Of a stretch of 45,737 bases of DNA, positions 23,322-33,200 are shown piece after piece (the stretch's first letter is position 1; every line of letters starts with the position of its first letter). Position numbers and translations under genes: made by a program. Below the pieces are notes generated by a model. That model was not told where the DNA came from, searched no databases, and saw nothing but the letters and a program-made list of their open reading frames with translations. Source of the DNA: a virus; the IMG/VR virus record IMGVR_UViG_3300042996_000007, positions 1 to 45,737 of that record; one strand, written 5' to 3'.

Positions 23322-24644
23322 ATGCCCCAGCAGCTGCACGAGAGCGTCAAGCTCACCGAGGCCGCCACAGCATCCGACCGCAAGTCCGGCCGGATGACCA
23401 TCCAGGTCCTCACCCCGGGCTGGGGCTCGTCCGGGTACTACTCCCCCGAGGTCTGCGAGGCCGCCGCTCCCCTGGTCGCCGTCGGCACCCAGATGTACCT
23501 CGACCACCCCCACGCCGACGGCTCTGGCGTCGACATGAACGGCAACCGCTCGGTCGCCGACATCGCTGCCGTCATCACCGAGGCCGCCATCTGGGACGAC
23601 AACGCCCAGGCCCTGGTCGCTGAGTGCACCGTGACCAAGCCCTTCCGGGAGTTCCTCGCCGACGACAACTTCGCCCCCCACCTCGGCCTGTCCATCCGCG
23701 GCTCCGCCACCGACGTCACCGTCGGCGAAGCCGAAGGCCGCACCGGCTCGATCATCGAAGGCCTGGCCCACATCAGCTCCGTCGACTTCGTCTCACGCGC
23801 CGGCCGCGGCGGACGCGTGCTGCAGGTGCTGGAGTCCCTGCCCCCCTCGGCCGTCCTCGAGCGCGCCATCGGGCACGGCGTCGACGAGGCCACCGTCAAC
23901 GACACCCGCGAGGCCCTGCAGGCCGAGCTCCGCGACGCCTACGGCACCCCGAACGACGCCGACCGGTCGGTGTGGGTCTACGTCCGCGACTTCGACGACA
24001 CCACGGTCTGGTTCGAGGTCGAGGGCGCCACCGACGACCCCGGCACCTTCGGGCAGGCCTACACGAGCACCGACGGCGCGGTCGCGCTGGCGGGCGAGCG
24101 GACCGAAGTCAGGGTCCGCACCACATACGTCCCGGTCACCCGGCCGGACAGCACCAACCCCACCACCGAGGCTGACCAGGAGGTCACCATGGGCAACATC
24201 TCGATCGAGGAGTCCGTACACACCGGGCTCATCGAGAAGGCCGGTCGGGTGGACGTTCTCGAGTCCGAGAACGCCACTCAGAAGGCACGCATCACCGAGC
24301 TCGAGGAGGCCGAGGCCACCCGTGCTCGCGTCACCCGCGCCTCGACGATCATCGCCGAGCGCGCGAAGGAGGGCGACGTCGAGTTCACCGCGCTCGAGTC
24401 GCGCGGCCTGCTCGCCGACCTGCCCCTCAAGGACGGCGACCTCGACGAGGCCGCCTTCACCAAGGCCGTCGACGAGTCGGCCGCCGACAAGAAGACCGCC
24501 GCCGGCACCGGGCGCGTCCGCGGCTTCGGCAGCGACACCAGCATCGACGAGAGCGACGACGAGGACTTCGACCTCGACAAGCGCCTCGCCGAGTCCCTGG
24601 GCGACCTCATGCCCACCAACGCTCGCACGGTCAAGGAGGCCTGA
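23322..24644 (+). CDS. Prohead protease fused to scaffold
   Basis: Predicted 440-aa protein. Residues 1-170 are the protease: the likely catalytic pair is His62 (YLDHPHAD) and Ser124 (LGLSIRGSATD), followed by IEGLAHISSVDFVSRAGRGG, typical of HK97-type capsid proteases. Residues about 180-285 form a linker domain with beta strands. Residues about 290-440 are a coiled-coil, acidic scaffold region (ENATQKARITELEEAEATRARV). The scaffold shapes the prohead and is then cut. GGGAGG precedes the ATG at 23322. Confidence 0.9.
   Translation: MPQQLHESVKLTEAATASDRKSGRMTIQVLTPGWGSSGYYSPEVCEAAAPLVAVGTQMYLDHPHADGSGVDMNGNRSVADIAAVITEAAIWDDNAQALVAECTVTKPFREFLADDNFAPHLGLSIRGSATDVTVGEAEGRTGSIIEGLAHISSVDFVSRAGRGGRVLQVLESLPPSAVLERAIGHGVDEATVNDTREALQAELRDAYGTPNDADRSVWVYVRDFDDTTVWFEVEGATDDPGTFGQAYTSTDGAVALAGERTEVRVRTTYVPVTRPDSTNPTTEADQEVTMGNISIEESVHTGLIEKAGRVDVLESENATQKARITELEEAEATRARVTRASTIIAERAKEGDVEFTALESRGLLADLPLKDGDLDEAAFTKAVDESAADKKTAAGTGRVRGFGSDTSIDESDDEDFDLDKRLAESLGDLMPTNARTVKEA
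24189..24644 (+). CDS. Internally started scaffold protein (nested in the protease gene)
   Basis: An in-frame ATG at 24189 is preceded by a perfect AGGAGG at 24178-24183 with TCACC spacing, the same leader as the portal gene. It would yield a separate 151-aa coiled-coil scaffold with an acidic end, as lambda Nu3 is made inside gene C. This would provide excess scaffold over protease. The start is read from sequence; the protein product is not proven. Confidence 0.65.
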   Translation: MGNISIEESVHTGLIEKAGRVDVLESENATQKARITELEEAEATRARVTRASTIIAERAKEGDVEFTALESRGLLADLPLKDGDLDEAAFTKAVDESAADKKTAAGTGRVRGFGSDTSIDESDDEDFDLDKRLAESLGDLMPTNARTVKEA

Positions 24645-24646
24645 GC

Positions 24647-25036
24647 ATGAAGAACGAGCGCACCCAGATCGCCGACTACTTCTCCGCCAAGGTCCCCACC
24701 GGCACCAAGGCCGGCGACCCCGTCCTGGCTCTCGCTGCCAGCACCCCGGCCGTCGCCGCCACCGACGAGGGCAAGGGCGGCAACATCGCCGGCCGCGCCT
24801 CCGTCCAGTCGGTCGGCATCTACGACCTGTGGACCACCGACGCCGTCGCCGCCGAGGGCACCGCGATCTACATCACCGGCGACGGCACCGCCGCCGGCAC
24901 CCTCACCACCACCGCGTCCGGCAACACGCTGTTCGGACGCACCATCGCCGCGCCCGACGGGTCCGGCGCCACCAAGGCCTCCGGCGGCACCAAGGCCGAC
25001 GGCCCCTTCGTCCACGTGCGTCTCGTCAAGGCCTGA
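24647..25036 (+). CDS. DUF2190-like capsid decoration protein
   Basis: Predicted 129-aa protein, mostly beta, rich in Gly, Ala and Thr (GTAIYITGDGTAAGTLTTTASG). The composition, length and position just before the major capsid gene fit DUF2190 cement proteins that stabilise capsids. It starts three bases after the protease stop. Confidence 0.75.
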   Translation: MKNERTQIADYFSAKVPTGTKAGDPVLALAASTPAVAATDEGKGGNIAGRASVQSVGIYDLWTTDAVAAEGTAIYITGDGTAAGTLTTTASGNTLFGRTIAAPDGSGATKASGGTKADGPFVHVRLVKA

Positions 25037-25050
25037 GGAGGGCCCAGATC

Positions 25051-26184
25051 ATGAAGAAGAACACCCTGCTCGACCTCGCCGAGTCGTTCGGCGTCACCGA
25101 GGCCAACCTCGCCGCCTCCGGCACCGGGCCCGTCGCCCGACGGCGCTCCATGGCCAAGGCCCGCATGATCCGCGTGGCCGAGGCCTCCGAGATCATCGCC
25201 CAGGCCCGCTCCGGGTCGTCCTACGCCCAGATGGTGCTCCAGGAGGCGCTCACCACCTCCGACCTGTTCCAGTCGGTCGTCGGCGACGTCTTCGACCGCA
25301 TCATGCTGGCCCAGTACCAGGCCATGCCCGCGTCGTGGTCGAAGTTCTCCACCCGCACCACGCTCAAGGACTTCCGCCCGAAGTACTTCCGCGAGCTCCA
25401 GGGCGGCCGCACCCGCCTCGAGCTGGTGCCCGAGAACACCGCCTACCCCTCGACGACCTACTCGGTCGGCGAGCGGTCCGTCTCGGTCAAGAAGTACGGC
25501 CGCCGGTTCGGCTACACCTTCGAGATGAAGATCAACGACCAGCTCGACGAGCTCATGCAGGTCCCCGGGGAGTTCGGCAACGCCGCGATCCTCACCGAGA
25601 ACTACATCTCGCTCGTCCAGCTGGCCAACCCCGCCACCGGCGCCCCCAACACGTCGTTCTTCAACGTCGGTAACGGCAACCTCGGCACCGGCGTGCTGAA
25701 CCAGGCCAACGTCGAGGCCGCCCGCACCGTCGTCACCACCAAGCGCGACGCCGACGGCAACCTGCTCTACCCGGGCCGCCTCAAGCTTCTCACCGGCCCG
25801 GCGCTCGAGATCACCCGCGAGCGGCTGCTCAACCAGACCGAGGTCCGCGTCGTCTCCGGCGGCACCACCACGCTCGAGCCCAACCCGCTCAGCGGCAAGA
25901 TGACCGGAGACACCATCGACGACCTGCCGGGCAACGCCTGGTTCATCGTCCCCGAGCCGGAGACCGCGCCCATCCCGGCGTTCTACACCGGCTTCCTCCA
26001 GGGCTACGAGACCCCGGACATCCGGTACAAGAACGACCAGGGGTCCCGCCCGGGCGGCGGCACCATCGCGCCCGACGAGGGGTCCTACGACACCGACAGC
26101 GTCGACTGGCGCTGCCGCCACATCACCGGGTCGGCGCCCGGCGACCCGCTCTTCACCTACGCCTCCGACGGCCTGCCGGCCTGA
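25051..26184 (+). CDS. Major capsid protein
   Basis: Predicted 377-aa HK97-fold capsid protein, identified by position and pattern: a helical N-arm (about 20-75), RTTLKDFRPKYFRELQGG, then KYGRRFGYTFEMKINDQL (E-loop and spine region), a long central domain, and QGYETPDIRYKNDQG near the end. There is no N-terminal delta domain longer than about 50 residues because scaffold is separate. GGAGG lies before the ATG. Expression should be the highest in the window. Confidence 0.9.
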   Translation: MKKNTLLDLAESFGVTEANLAASGTGPVARRRSMAKARMIRVAEASEIIAQARSGSSYAQMVLQEALTTSDLFQSVVGDVFDRIMLAQYQAMPASWSKFSTRTTLKDFRPKYFRELQGGRTRLELVPENTAYPSTTYSVGERSVSVKKYGRRFGYTFEMKINDQLDELMQVPGEFGNAAILTENYISLVQLANPATGAPNTSFFNVGNGNLGTGVLNQANVEAARTVVTTKRDADGNLLYPGRLKLLTGPALEITRERLLNQTEVRVVSGGTTTLEPNPLSGKMTGDTIDDLPGNAWFIVPEPETAPIPAFYTGFLQGYETPDIRYKNDQGSRPGGGTIAPDEGSYDTDSVDWRCRHITGSAPGDPLFTYASDGLPA

Positions 26185-26201
26185 TCGGGGAAGGAGACAC
26201 C

Positions 26202-26549
26202 ATGAGCGTGTACACGAAGTCCGACATGGTCGACGTCGTCGACGCCAACGGGCAGGCCATCCCCGGCCTGCCCCAGGTGCCGAAGGCGTGGCTGGAGTCC
26301 AAGGCCGGCCTGGTCCCGCCCGGGACGAAGAAGGGCAAGCCGAAGGACCCGGCCGCGGGCTCGGACGCCTCGAGCTCACCGGCCCCCGCTGCCCGCCAGC
26401 CCGGCGAGGAGCCCAAGGGCAACGCACCCATGGCCGAGTGGGTCGCCTACGCCAAGGAGAAGGGCGCCACCGACGACGACCTCCTCGACGACAAGGCCGA
26501 GCCCCTGTCGTACGCCGACCTCAAGGCGAAGTACGGCACGAAGGCCTGA
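26202..26549 (+). CDS. Small head-associated protein
   Basis: Predicted 115-aa protein. It begins MSVYTKSDMVDVVD, has a Pro/Ser/Ala-rich middle (about 45-70) and ends with a helical segment (MAEWVAYAKEKGATDDDLLD, then LKAKYG). A perfect hairpin follows its stop. A head-tail or decoration role is inferred from position. Confidence 0.65.
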   Translation: MSVYTKSDMVDVVDANGQAIPGLPQVPKAWLESKAGLVPPGTKKGKPKDPAAGSDASSSPAPAARQPGEEPKGNAPMAEWVAYAKEKGATDDDLLDDKAEPLSYADLKAKYGTKA

Positions 26550-26567
26550 CCCAGGCCCCGCAAGACC

Positions 26568-26609
26568 CAGGTGGCCGGCGCGGACACCGTGCACCGCGCC
26601 GGCCACCTG
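26568..26609 (+). terminator. Perfect 16-bp hairpin after the capsid genes
   Basis: The 16-base arm at 26568-26583 (CAGGTGGCCGGCGCGG) pairs without mismatch with 26594-26609, with a 10-base loop. No U tract follows, so it may act as an attenuator or mRNA-end barrier below the capsid genes. Confidence 0.65.
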
Positions 26610-26633
26610 CACTACCGACCCTGAGGAGCTGAC

Positions 26634-27011
26634 ATGCCCGAGACCGATCCCGCCGTGAACGACGTGCGGCTCCTCATCAACGCCCCCGGCACTGACACCG
26701 TCTTCACCGACGACGAGATCGCTGCGTTCCTCCGCCTCGAGGGCGGCGCGGTCAAGCTCGCCGCCGCGCAGGCCATCGACACCATCGCCGACAACGAGGC
26801 CCTGGTCTCCAAGGTCATCCGCGACGGCCAGCTCTCGACCGACGGCGCCAAGACCGCCGACTCGCTGCGCAAGCGCGCCGCCGCGCTGCGCGCACAGCAC
26901 ACCGCGGCCCTCGACGACGAGGACGACGGCTTCTTCGAGGTCATCGACATCACCACCGACCGCGAGACCGTCGAGCTCGGCGAGCGGTACAGCGCCGGCG
27001 GCTGGTTCTGA
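26634..27011 (+). CDS. Head-to-tail adaptor (connector)
   Basis: Predicted 125-aa protein made of helices: VRLLINAPGTD, FTDDEIAAFLRLEGG and AAAQAIDTIADNEALV, then an acidic end. This is the usual pattern of gp6/gp15-like connectors that sit under the portal. GAGGAG precedes the ATG. Confidence 0.78.
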   Translation: MPETDPAVNDVRLLINAPGTDTVFTDDEIAAFLRLEGGAVKLAAAQAIDTIADNEALVSKVIRDGQLSTDGAKTADSLRKRAAALRAQHTAALDDEDDGFFEVIDITTDRETVELGERYSAGGWF

Positions 27012-27012
27012 C

Positions 27013-27456
27013 ATGCCCCGCCCGCTCCACCCGGGCCGCCCCGGCTCCCCCGGCGCCATCACACCCGGATGGGCCGCCGCGCACGCCCCGGTCGTGACCG
27101 GCACCCTCGACTGCACCGTGCAGATCGGGCCCGCCGGCGGCACCCCGGCGTGGAACGAGGACGCCGGCCGCACCCTCGCCCCCGTCCTGGCACCGCTGTA
27201 CGACGGCCCCGCCTCGGTGGGGCTGCTGTCCACCTCCGACGGCACCACGCGCACCGCCGGCGAGGACGTCACCGACGAGCGGGCCTACGAGATCAAGCTC
27301 CCCGCCGGCCAGGGCAACGACCTCGCCCCCGAGCACCTCGTGCGCGTCACCCACGCCCCCAACCCGGCGCTCGTCGGCGAGGTGCTGCGGGTGACCTCGA
27401 TCGCCGAGCCCGGCCGCGAGTTCTCACGCGTCCTGTACGCCACCGCCACCACCTGA
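27013..27456 (+). CDS. Head-tail joining protein (DUF6093-like stopper)
   Basis: Predicted 147-aa protein with a beta-barrel pattern; it opens with a Pro/Gly-rich segment and contains YEIKLPAGQGND and VRVTHAPNPAL followed by VLRVTSIAEPGREFSR. That fits the stopper position (lambda FII or SPP1 gp16-like). Begins two bases after the adaptor stop. Confidence 0.7.
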   Translation: MPRPLHPGRPGSPGAITPGWAAAHAPVVTGTLDCTVQIGPAGGTPAWNEDAGRTLAPVLAPLYDGPASVGLLSTSDGTTRTAGEDVTDERAYEIKLPAGQGNDLAPEHLVRVTHAPNPALVGEVLRVTSIAEPGREFSRVLYATATT

Positions 27457-27475
27457 CCCGCCCCAGGAGGCCCCG

Positions 27476-27823
27476 ATGATCACGATCGACGCCTCCGAGG
27501 TTCACGCTCTGGCCGCCGACATCCGCACCAACACCGCCCAGGTCGAGCCCGTCGCGCAGAGGATCATCGCCAAGACCGCCCTCGACGTCGTCGCGACCTC
27601 CCAGCAGCTCGCCCCGGTCGACCTCGGGATCCTCAAGTCCTCCATCAGCGCCGACATCGACGGGCTGTCCTTCGAGGCCGGCCCGAGCGTGGAGTACGGC
27701 ATCTACCAGGAGCTCGGCACCTCCGAGATGGGCGCCCAGCCCTACCTCGGCCCCGCCTTCGACCGTCACGCGCCGCGCGCCGTCGAGGCGCTCGCCCAGC
27801 TCGGCGAGCGGATCCTGCGATGA
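27476..27823 (+). CDS. HK97 gp10-like tail-completion protein
   Basis: Predicted 115-aa protein. The pattern QQLAPVDLGILKSSI, then VEYGIYQELGTSEMGAQPYL, is the signature of the HK97 gp10 family. It probably joins head and tail or caps the tail. AGGAGG precedes the ATG. It overlaps the next gene by ATGA. Confidence 0.85.
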   Translation: MITIDASEVHALAADIRTNTAQVEPVAQRIIAKTALDVVATSQQLAPVDLGILKSSISADIDGLSFEAGPSVEYGIYQELGTSEMGAQPYLGPAFDRHAPRAVEALAQLGERILR

Positions 27824-28302
27824 GCCCCGCCGACCTGCCGACCATCCGCCGCAAGTCCATCGGCGACCAGATCGAGGCCCGGCTGCGGACCCTGACCGAC
27901 GTCACCTACTACCGCGGCGAGGTCCCCGACGCTCCGCCCCTCATCGAGACCGGCGGAGTCACCGACCCATCCGGGCGGGTCGCGCCGTACGTCGTGCAGT
28001 TCACCGGCACCGGAACCCACTACGTCAACGGCGAACGCGACGTGGCCGACACCCACGACGACCTCACCGCGGTCCACCAGGTCACCTGCGTCGCGGGCTA
28101 CGAGGCCGACTGCCTGCACCTCGTCGACCAGGTCGACCACCTGCTGCGCCGCTGGTCCCCCACCACCGAGGGCCTCGCGTTCGGGCGGCTCACCCCACCC
28201 GCGGGCTACGACCCCGGCCAGCCCCGCCGCGACAACACGCTGCAGGGCTCCCCGCCCCGGTACTTCGTGCCGCTGCAGTACCGCCTCGACGTCACCACCT
28301 GA
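27820..28302 (+). CDS. Tail terminator protein
   Basis: Predicted 160-aa protein with alpha/beta pattern (IGDQIEARLRTL, then HQVTCVAGYEADCLHLVDQVDHLLR), placed between the gp10-like protein and the tail tube, the slot of lambda U-like terminators. Identification rests mainly on order. Confidence 0.75.
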   Translation: MSPADLPTIRRKSIGDQIEARLRTLTDVTYYRGEVPDAPPLIETGGVTDPSGRVAPYVVQFTGTGTHYVNGERDVADTHDDLTAVHQVTCVAGYEADCLHLVDQVDHLLRRWSPTTEGLAFGRLTPPAGYDPGQPRRDNTLQGSPPRYFVPLQYRLDVTT

Positions 28303-28352
28303 CCGCACCGGCTGCCCTGCCTGGTGCCAACCCACCAGAGGAGCACACCGCC

Positions 28353-28559
28353 ATGTCCGACGGCTTCGTCAACGCCTACTCCACGACCACCGGTGACAAG
28401 CACCGGATCCCCGCGCACTGGGTCGACCACCCGGTGCTCGGCAAGGGGTTCCGCAAGACCCCGAAGCAGAACGCCCGCGACGCCGCAGACGGCCCGCCGG
28501 TCAACAGCAACACCCCGACCCCGGCCGCCATCCCGGCGTCCGACAAGACCCCGGCCTGA
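28353..28559 (+). CDS. Small hypothetical protein before the tail tube
   Basis: Predicted 68-aa protein. It opens MSDGFVNAYSTTTGDKHRIPAHWVDHPVLG and ends in a Pro/Ala/Thr tail. I recognise this style from small ORFs near the tail tube gene in actinophages but know no function. GAGGAG precedes the ATG. Confidence 0.65.
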   Translation: MSDGFVNAYSTTTGDKHRIPAHWVDHPVLGKGFRKTPKQNARDAADGPPVNSNTPTPAAIPASDKTPA

Positions 28560-28578
28560 CGGGGAAGAAGGAGCCACC

Positions 28579-29109
28579 ATGCCTCGCTCACTGGCCGACG
28601 GCCACAAGAAGATCGCCGTCCTCACCACTAAGCCCGTCATCCCGAACGCACCCACCGCCGCCGAGCTCTCCGCCGGCATCGGCGGCGCGGCCGGCGCCGG
28701 GTGCCGCATCCTCGCCTCCGACTGGTCCTTCGGGCCCACCGACTCCGCGACGTTCAACGAGCGCGCGGTCTGCGAGGACAACGACGTCCAGGCGTTCGGG
28801 GTCTCGAACTACCAGGCCGGCGCCACGATCTTCCGTTACTTCGACGAGGACGGGAAGCCCGACCCGCTCGAGGACGCCCTCTTCGAGGCGCTGAAGCTCA
28901 AGGGCACCACGCTGTGGATCTACGAGCGCCACACCGGCCAGCCCGAGTCGGAGGCGTGGACCACCGGCGATGAGCTCCGCTTCGGCGGCGAGGTCCTCAC
29001 CGACAACCTGCAGCCCCCCTCCGACCAGGGCGGCTACATCAAGGCCCGCTCCCCCATGCAGGTCCAGAAGGGCTACCCGTACGTCGTGGTCGGCCCCGTC
29101 ACGCCCTGA
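28579..29109 (+). CDS. Major tail protein (tail tube)
   Basis: Predicted 176-aa protein of tube-like beta fold, with ASDWSFGPTDSATFNERAVCE, NYQAGATIFRYFDEDG and TTLWIYERHTG. It stacks as hexamer rings around the tape measure. AAGGAG lies upstream of the ATG at 28579. A perfect hairpin follows the gene, which fits very high expression. Confidence 0.85.
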   Translation: MPRSLADGHKKIAVLTTKPVIPNAPTAAELSAGIGGAAGAGCRILASDWSFGPTDSATFNERAVCEDNDVQAFGVSNYQAGATIFRYFDEDGKPDPLEDALFEALKLKGTTLWIYERHTGQPESEAWTTGDELRFGGEVLTDNLQPPSDQGGYIKARSPMQVQKGYPYVVVGPVTP

Positions 29110-29124
29110 CCGGCACCTCACGCA

Positions 29125-29159
29125 GGGGCGGCCTCTGCCCGGGAGTCAGAGGCCGCCCC
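29125..29159 (+). terminator. Perfect 13-bp hairpin after the tail-tube gene
   Basis: GGGGCGGCCTCTG at 29125-29137 pairs exactly with 29147-29159, with a 9-base loop. It has no U tract. Likely an attenuator lowering expression of tail-assembly genes below the tube gene. Confidence 0.65.
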
Positions 29160-29222
29160 GCTCCACCCCGCACCACCACTCCCGCACCCGGCACAACCCA
29201 CTCCTCACTCCCAAGGACCCCC

Positions 29223-29855
29223 ATGTCAGAGCAGGCCCTCGGCGCCGCCGAGCCCACCAACCCCTTCGTCGTCGCCGACAAGGAGCCGTCGATCGTCGAC
29301 ACCATCCTCGACCTCGACGCGCTCCTGTCCGCCGACGTACGCCGCGCCGAGAAGACCGCCCGGTTCTCCATCCGCCCCGACCTCGAGGCACGCCTCGATG
29401 AGCTGCAGGGCGAGCTCGAAGGCCTCACCGACGAGACCGGCCGCCCGATCCTCGAGCCCGACGCCGCCGTCGGCACCGGCGGCACCCGCACCGCCGAGGT
29501 CGTCGCCCAGGAGTGGCGCGAGGTCCAGGCCGAGTACGCCGCCTCGATGCGCTCGGTGCGGATGCGACAGATCCCCGACGAGGACTGGGCTGCGTTCGAG
29601 ACGAAGTGGCGCGCGGAGATCAAGTCCGAGGACCCCAAGCCCCAGGCGTTCTGGGACGAGCTCATCGTCGCCACCGCGCACACCCCGGCCATCCCGGCCG
29701 ACAAGGTCAAGGCCATGCGCAAGCAGCTCGGCCGGCCCGCGATGGACGAGCTTGGCCTCGTCGCGTGGCGGGTGAACACCAGCTCGGGGGTGGACGTCCC
29801 AAAATCGCGGCTCGTCTCGGCCGTCCTGAGGCCGCGGGTGCCCGCGCGGAGCTAG
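29223..29855 (+). CDS. Tail assembly chaperone G
   Basis: Predicted 210-aa acidic, helical protein placed between tail tube and tape measure, the lambda G position. It holds helices such as SIVDTILDLDALLSADV and EWREVQAEYAAS. Its last 16 residues are basic and read past the slippery site. It binds and protects the tape measure during assembly. The longer GT product is made by frameshifting. Confidence 0.8.
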   Translation: MSEQALGAAEPTNPFVVADKEPSIVDTILDLDALLSADVRRAEKTARFSIRPDLEARLDELQGELEGLTDETGRPILEPDAAVGTGGTRTAEVVAQEWREVQAEYAASMRSVRMRQIPDEDWAAFETKWRAEIKSEDPKPQAFWDELIVATAHTPAIPADKVKAMRKQLGRPAMDELGLVAWRVNTSSGVDVPKSRLVSAVLRPRVPARS

Positions 29856-30277
29856 CGCTCGCGCTCAAGCTGCAGGTGTCCCCGTCGGTGCTGCGCGGGC
29901 GCCGCGCGGTCACGGTCTACGAGTACGACGACCAGGGCCGCGTGGCGCGCACCTCAACCCGCTCACCGTGGACCGCTGAGGACCGGGCGCTGATGCTGGC
30001 CTACGAGCAGCACCTCAACACCCTGTGCCCCGGCATCTGCGGGCAGCCCAAGGCGCTGGCGTGGCACTCCGACAACGAGGGCTGGTACCGCACGCCCGAC
30101 GACGACGTCAGCGTCTGCCAGGCGTGCACCGCGCTGCGCCGGCACACCGATGAAACCGCGAAGCCGGTCGAGTTCATCGGCCTGGTGCACGACCGCGACT
30201 ACGAGACCGACCCGCTGCCGGCCTACGCCTCAGCGGCCCAGCGACGCGCAGCCAAGAGAGGTGGTGGCCGGTCATGA
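29223..30277 (+). CDS. Tail assembly chaperone GT fusion by -1 frameshift
   Basis: Frame 0 runs from 29223 to the Lys codon at 29802-29804. A -1 slip then continues from 29804 as IAARLGRPEAAG and ends at 30277, giving about 351 aa. The T part contains CPGIC and CQAC pairs that may bind zinc, and its stop overlaps the tape-measure ATG by four bases. No good independent start exists for T near the slip site. This matches lambda G/GT, where a few percent of ribosomes shift. Confidence 0.75.
29798..29804 (+). other. Ribosomal -1 slippery sequence CCCAAAA
   Basis: In the G frame the codons are C-CCA-AAA, so this is a canonical X-XXY-YYZ heptamer. It is one of very few A runs in this GC-rich genome and sits exactly where the two frames must join. 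Confidence 0.8.
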
Positions 30278-33200
30278 CGACTCAGGTCCGCTCCGTCTCG
30301 GTGTACATGGACGCCGAGGTCGGCGCCTACGTCGCGAAGATGCGCCTGGCCGGCCGTGAGACCGACAAGGCGTTTGCGTCGTCGACGTCGAACCTCCGCG
30401 CCACCAACCGCGAGCTGCGCCTTAACGAGACCCGCCTCGACGCCGTCACCGCGAGGACGAAGGCCCACGCGACCGCCGTCGCGCGGCTCGACACCCGCAC
30501 CGGCAAACTCAGCAGCAGCGTCGCCGACCTCAACGGCAACCTCCGCGAGACCGACGGCCACCTCGACAAGGCCGGCGCCCGGATGATCGATCTCGGCTCG
30601 AACGTCCGCGGCGCCTCGCGCGACCTCGACGCCGGCGGCAACGCCATCGACCGCTACTCCGGGCGCCTCGGGATCCTCCTGCAGGCCGCCGCCGTCTTCG
30701 GCCCGACCCTGTCGCCCCTCGGTGCCGCCACCGTCCCGGTGCTCGGCGCCTTGACGGCAGGGCTCGGGGCCGCGGCCGGCGCCATCGGCGTGACCCTGCT
30801 CGCCGCCGGCGGGCTCGGCGACGCCTTCGACGCCCTCAACGAGGCGCAGCTCGAGCCGACCACCGAGAACGTCGCCGCCATGCGCGCCGAGTTCGAGCGC
30901 GTCGGGCCCGCCGGCGAGCAGTTCATCCGCTACATCGACTCCCTCACCCCGGTCCTGTCCGACCTCCAGATGACCGCCCGCTCCGGGCTCTTCCCCGGCG
31001 TCGAGGACGGCATCGACAGCCTCCTCGAGCGCACCCCCCAGGTGCGCACGATGATCCGGTCTCTGTCCTCCGAGCTCGGCGACCTCGCCCGCGACGGCGG
31101 CGACGCCCTAGCCTCCGACCGCTTCGACGGGTTCTTCGACTACCTCGAGACCGAGGCCGGCCCGATCCTCTCCGACTTCGGACGCATCGCCGGCAACATC
31201 TTCGAGACGATCGCCAACACGATCGTCGCCCTCGATCCCGTCACCCAGGACTTCACCGGCGGCCTCCTCGACAAGACCCGCGACCTGGCCCAGTGGTCGC
31301 GCGAGCTCGGCTCCAACGACTCCTTCCAGTCCTTCCTCGACTACATCCAGGAGTCCGGCCCCAAGGCCCTCGACTTCATCAGCACCCTCGTCACCTCGCT
31401 GGCCGACATCGCTGTCGCCGTCGCTCCCGTCGGCGACGTCGTACTGCCGATCCTGACCAGCGTCGTCGGCATCCTCGGCGACATCGCAGCCTCCGACATC
31501 GGCACCCCGCTCTTCGCCGGCGTCGCAGCGCTGGCGGCCTACAACCGGGCCATGGCGACCACCGTCGCGCTCCAGGCCCGCATGTCGACCGCCGGGACCC
31601 TCGGCGGCGCAGCCACGATGCTCGGAGTCCGCGGCATGGCCGACGACGCCGACAAGGGCGCTCGGTCCCTCGGCAGCCTCGCCTCGGCTGCTGGCCGCGC
31701 TGCGCTGCCCATCGCAGGCATCGGGATAGCCGCCTCCGGAGCCGCTGACGGCATCGGCCTCAGCAACACCGCTTCGCTCGGGCTGCTCGGCACCCTCGGT
31801 GGCCCGCTCGGCGCGGCGCTCGGCGCCGCGGCCGGCTTCACCCTCGACCTGGCATCTGCCAATGACGACCTGCAGGCCAGCATCGACGCGGCCGCAGGCG
31901 CCAACGCCGGCGACCCCCTCGCCGACCTTCTCGCCAAGCGCCAGGAGCTCGTCGATCAGTTCGTCGAGACCACCACCAAGGGCGGCTTTTCCGGGGCCGT
32001 CGGGCGCATCTCAGCGTTCCTCTCTCGCGACGAGGAGGAGACCAACGCCGCGATCGAGAGCATCGATCGGCTCATCGCTGCTCGCCGTCGGCTCGACGCG
32101 CTCCCCGACCAGGACCCCCTCGACGGCCTCAACGATCTCTTCGGCGAGCTGAACGGCACCGTGCTCGAGTCCACGTCGCTGATGTACGACTTCGCCGACG
32201 CGGCCGCAGCGGCCATGGGCTTCCTCGACCGCCGCGCAGCGATGCGCAACTACGAGGAAGCGCTCGACGCCGTCAACGCCGCGCTCGAGGAGAACGGCAA
32301 GACCCTCGACCGCACCACGCCGAAGGGGCGCGCCAACCAGGAGGTCCTGGACCAGATCGGCCGCAGCGCCCTCATCGCCGCGGAGAACCTCAAGGGCAAC
32401 AACCGAGCAACCTTCCTCGACGACTTGCGCGGCAACCTGCGCGCTGCCGCCGAGGACCTCGGCGCCAACGACCGGCAGGTCCGCCGTCTTCTCAACAGCC
32501 TCGGGCTCATCGACCAGAAGAAGGTCAGGCCCGAAATCGAGGTCGAGACGGGCGAGTTCGACAGCCGCACCGAGCGTGCCCTGGCGCAGCTGCGCAAGCT
32601 CGACCTCGACCAGGCTGACCCCGAGGTCAACCTGCTGATCGGGAAGTTCCTCGCCGGCAACGACAACGCCCTGCGCAAGCTGCGCGCCTTGTCGCGCGAG
32701 AGGGCAGAGCCCACGGTCGACCTCAACGACAACTCGTTCGCCGCCGTGTTCGACCCCACGATGCGCGACCTGCGCCGCCTCGACGGCGAGCAGGCCAGCC
32801 CGACCGCCGACCTCCTCACCGGCGCCTTCGACGACGGCTTCTTCTCAACCAAGGCCCGCATCCAGAGCCTCGACGGGGACACCGCAACCGTCACCATCAT
32901 CACCAACGAGATCCTCAACAAGATCACCAACTTCCGCAGCAACGTGATCGGTAACCTCAACCCGTTCGGCAGCGCCGACGGCTCGACGGTGCCGGACGAC
33001 GGCGGCGGCTACCGCGACTTCCTGCTCTACAAGCTGGCCCCCGGTGAAGAGGTCATCTCCAACCGTCGTCGCCAGGCCGACCGCAACCGACCGCTCCTCA
33101 AGGGCATCAACGCCGACCTCCCGCCCGACCGCCTCATGAAGCTCGTGGGCCGAGCAGCCGACGGTGCCACCGCAGGCGCGAACACCCTCGCCGCGTCGGT

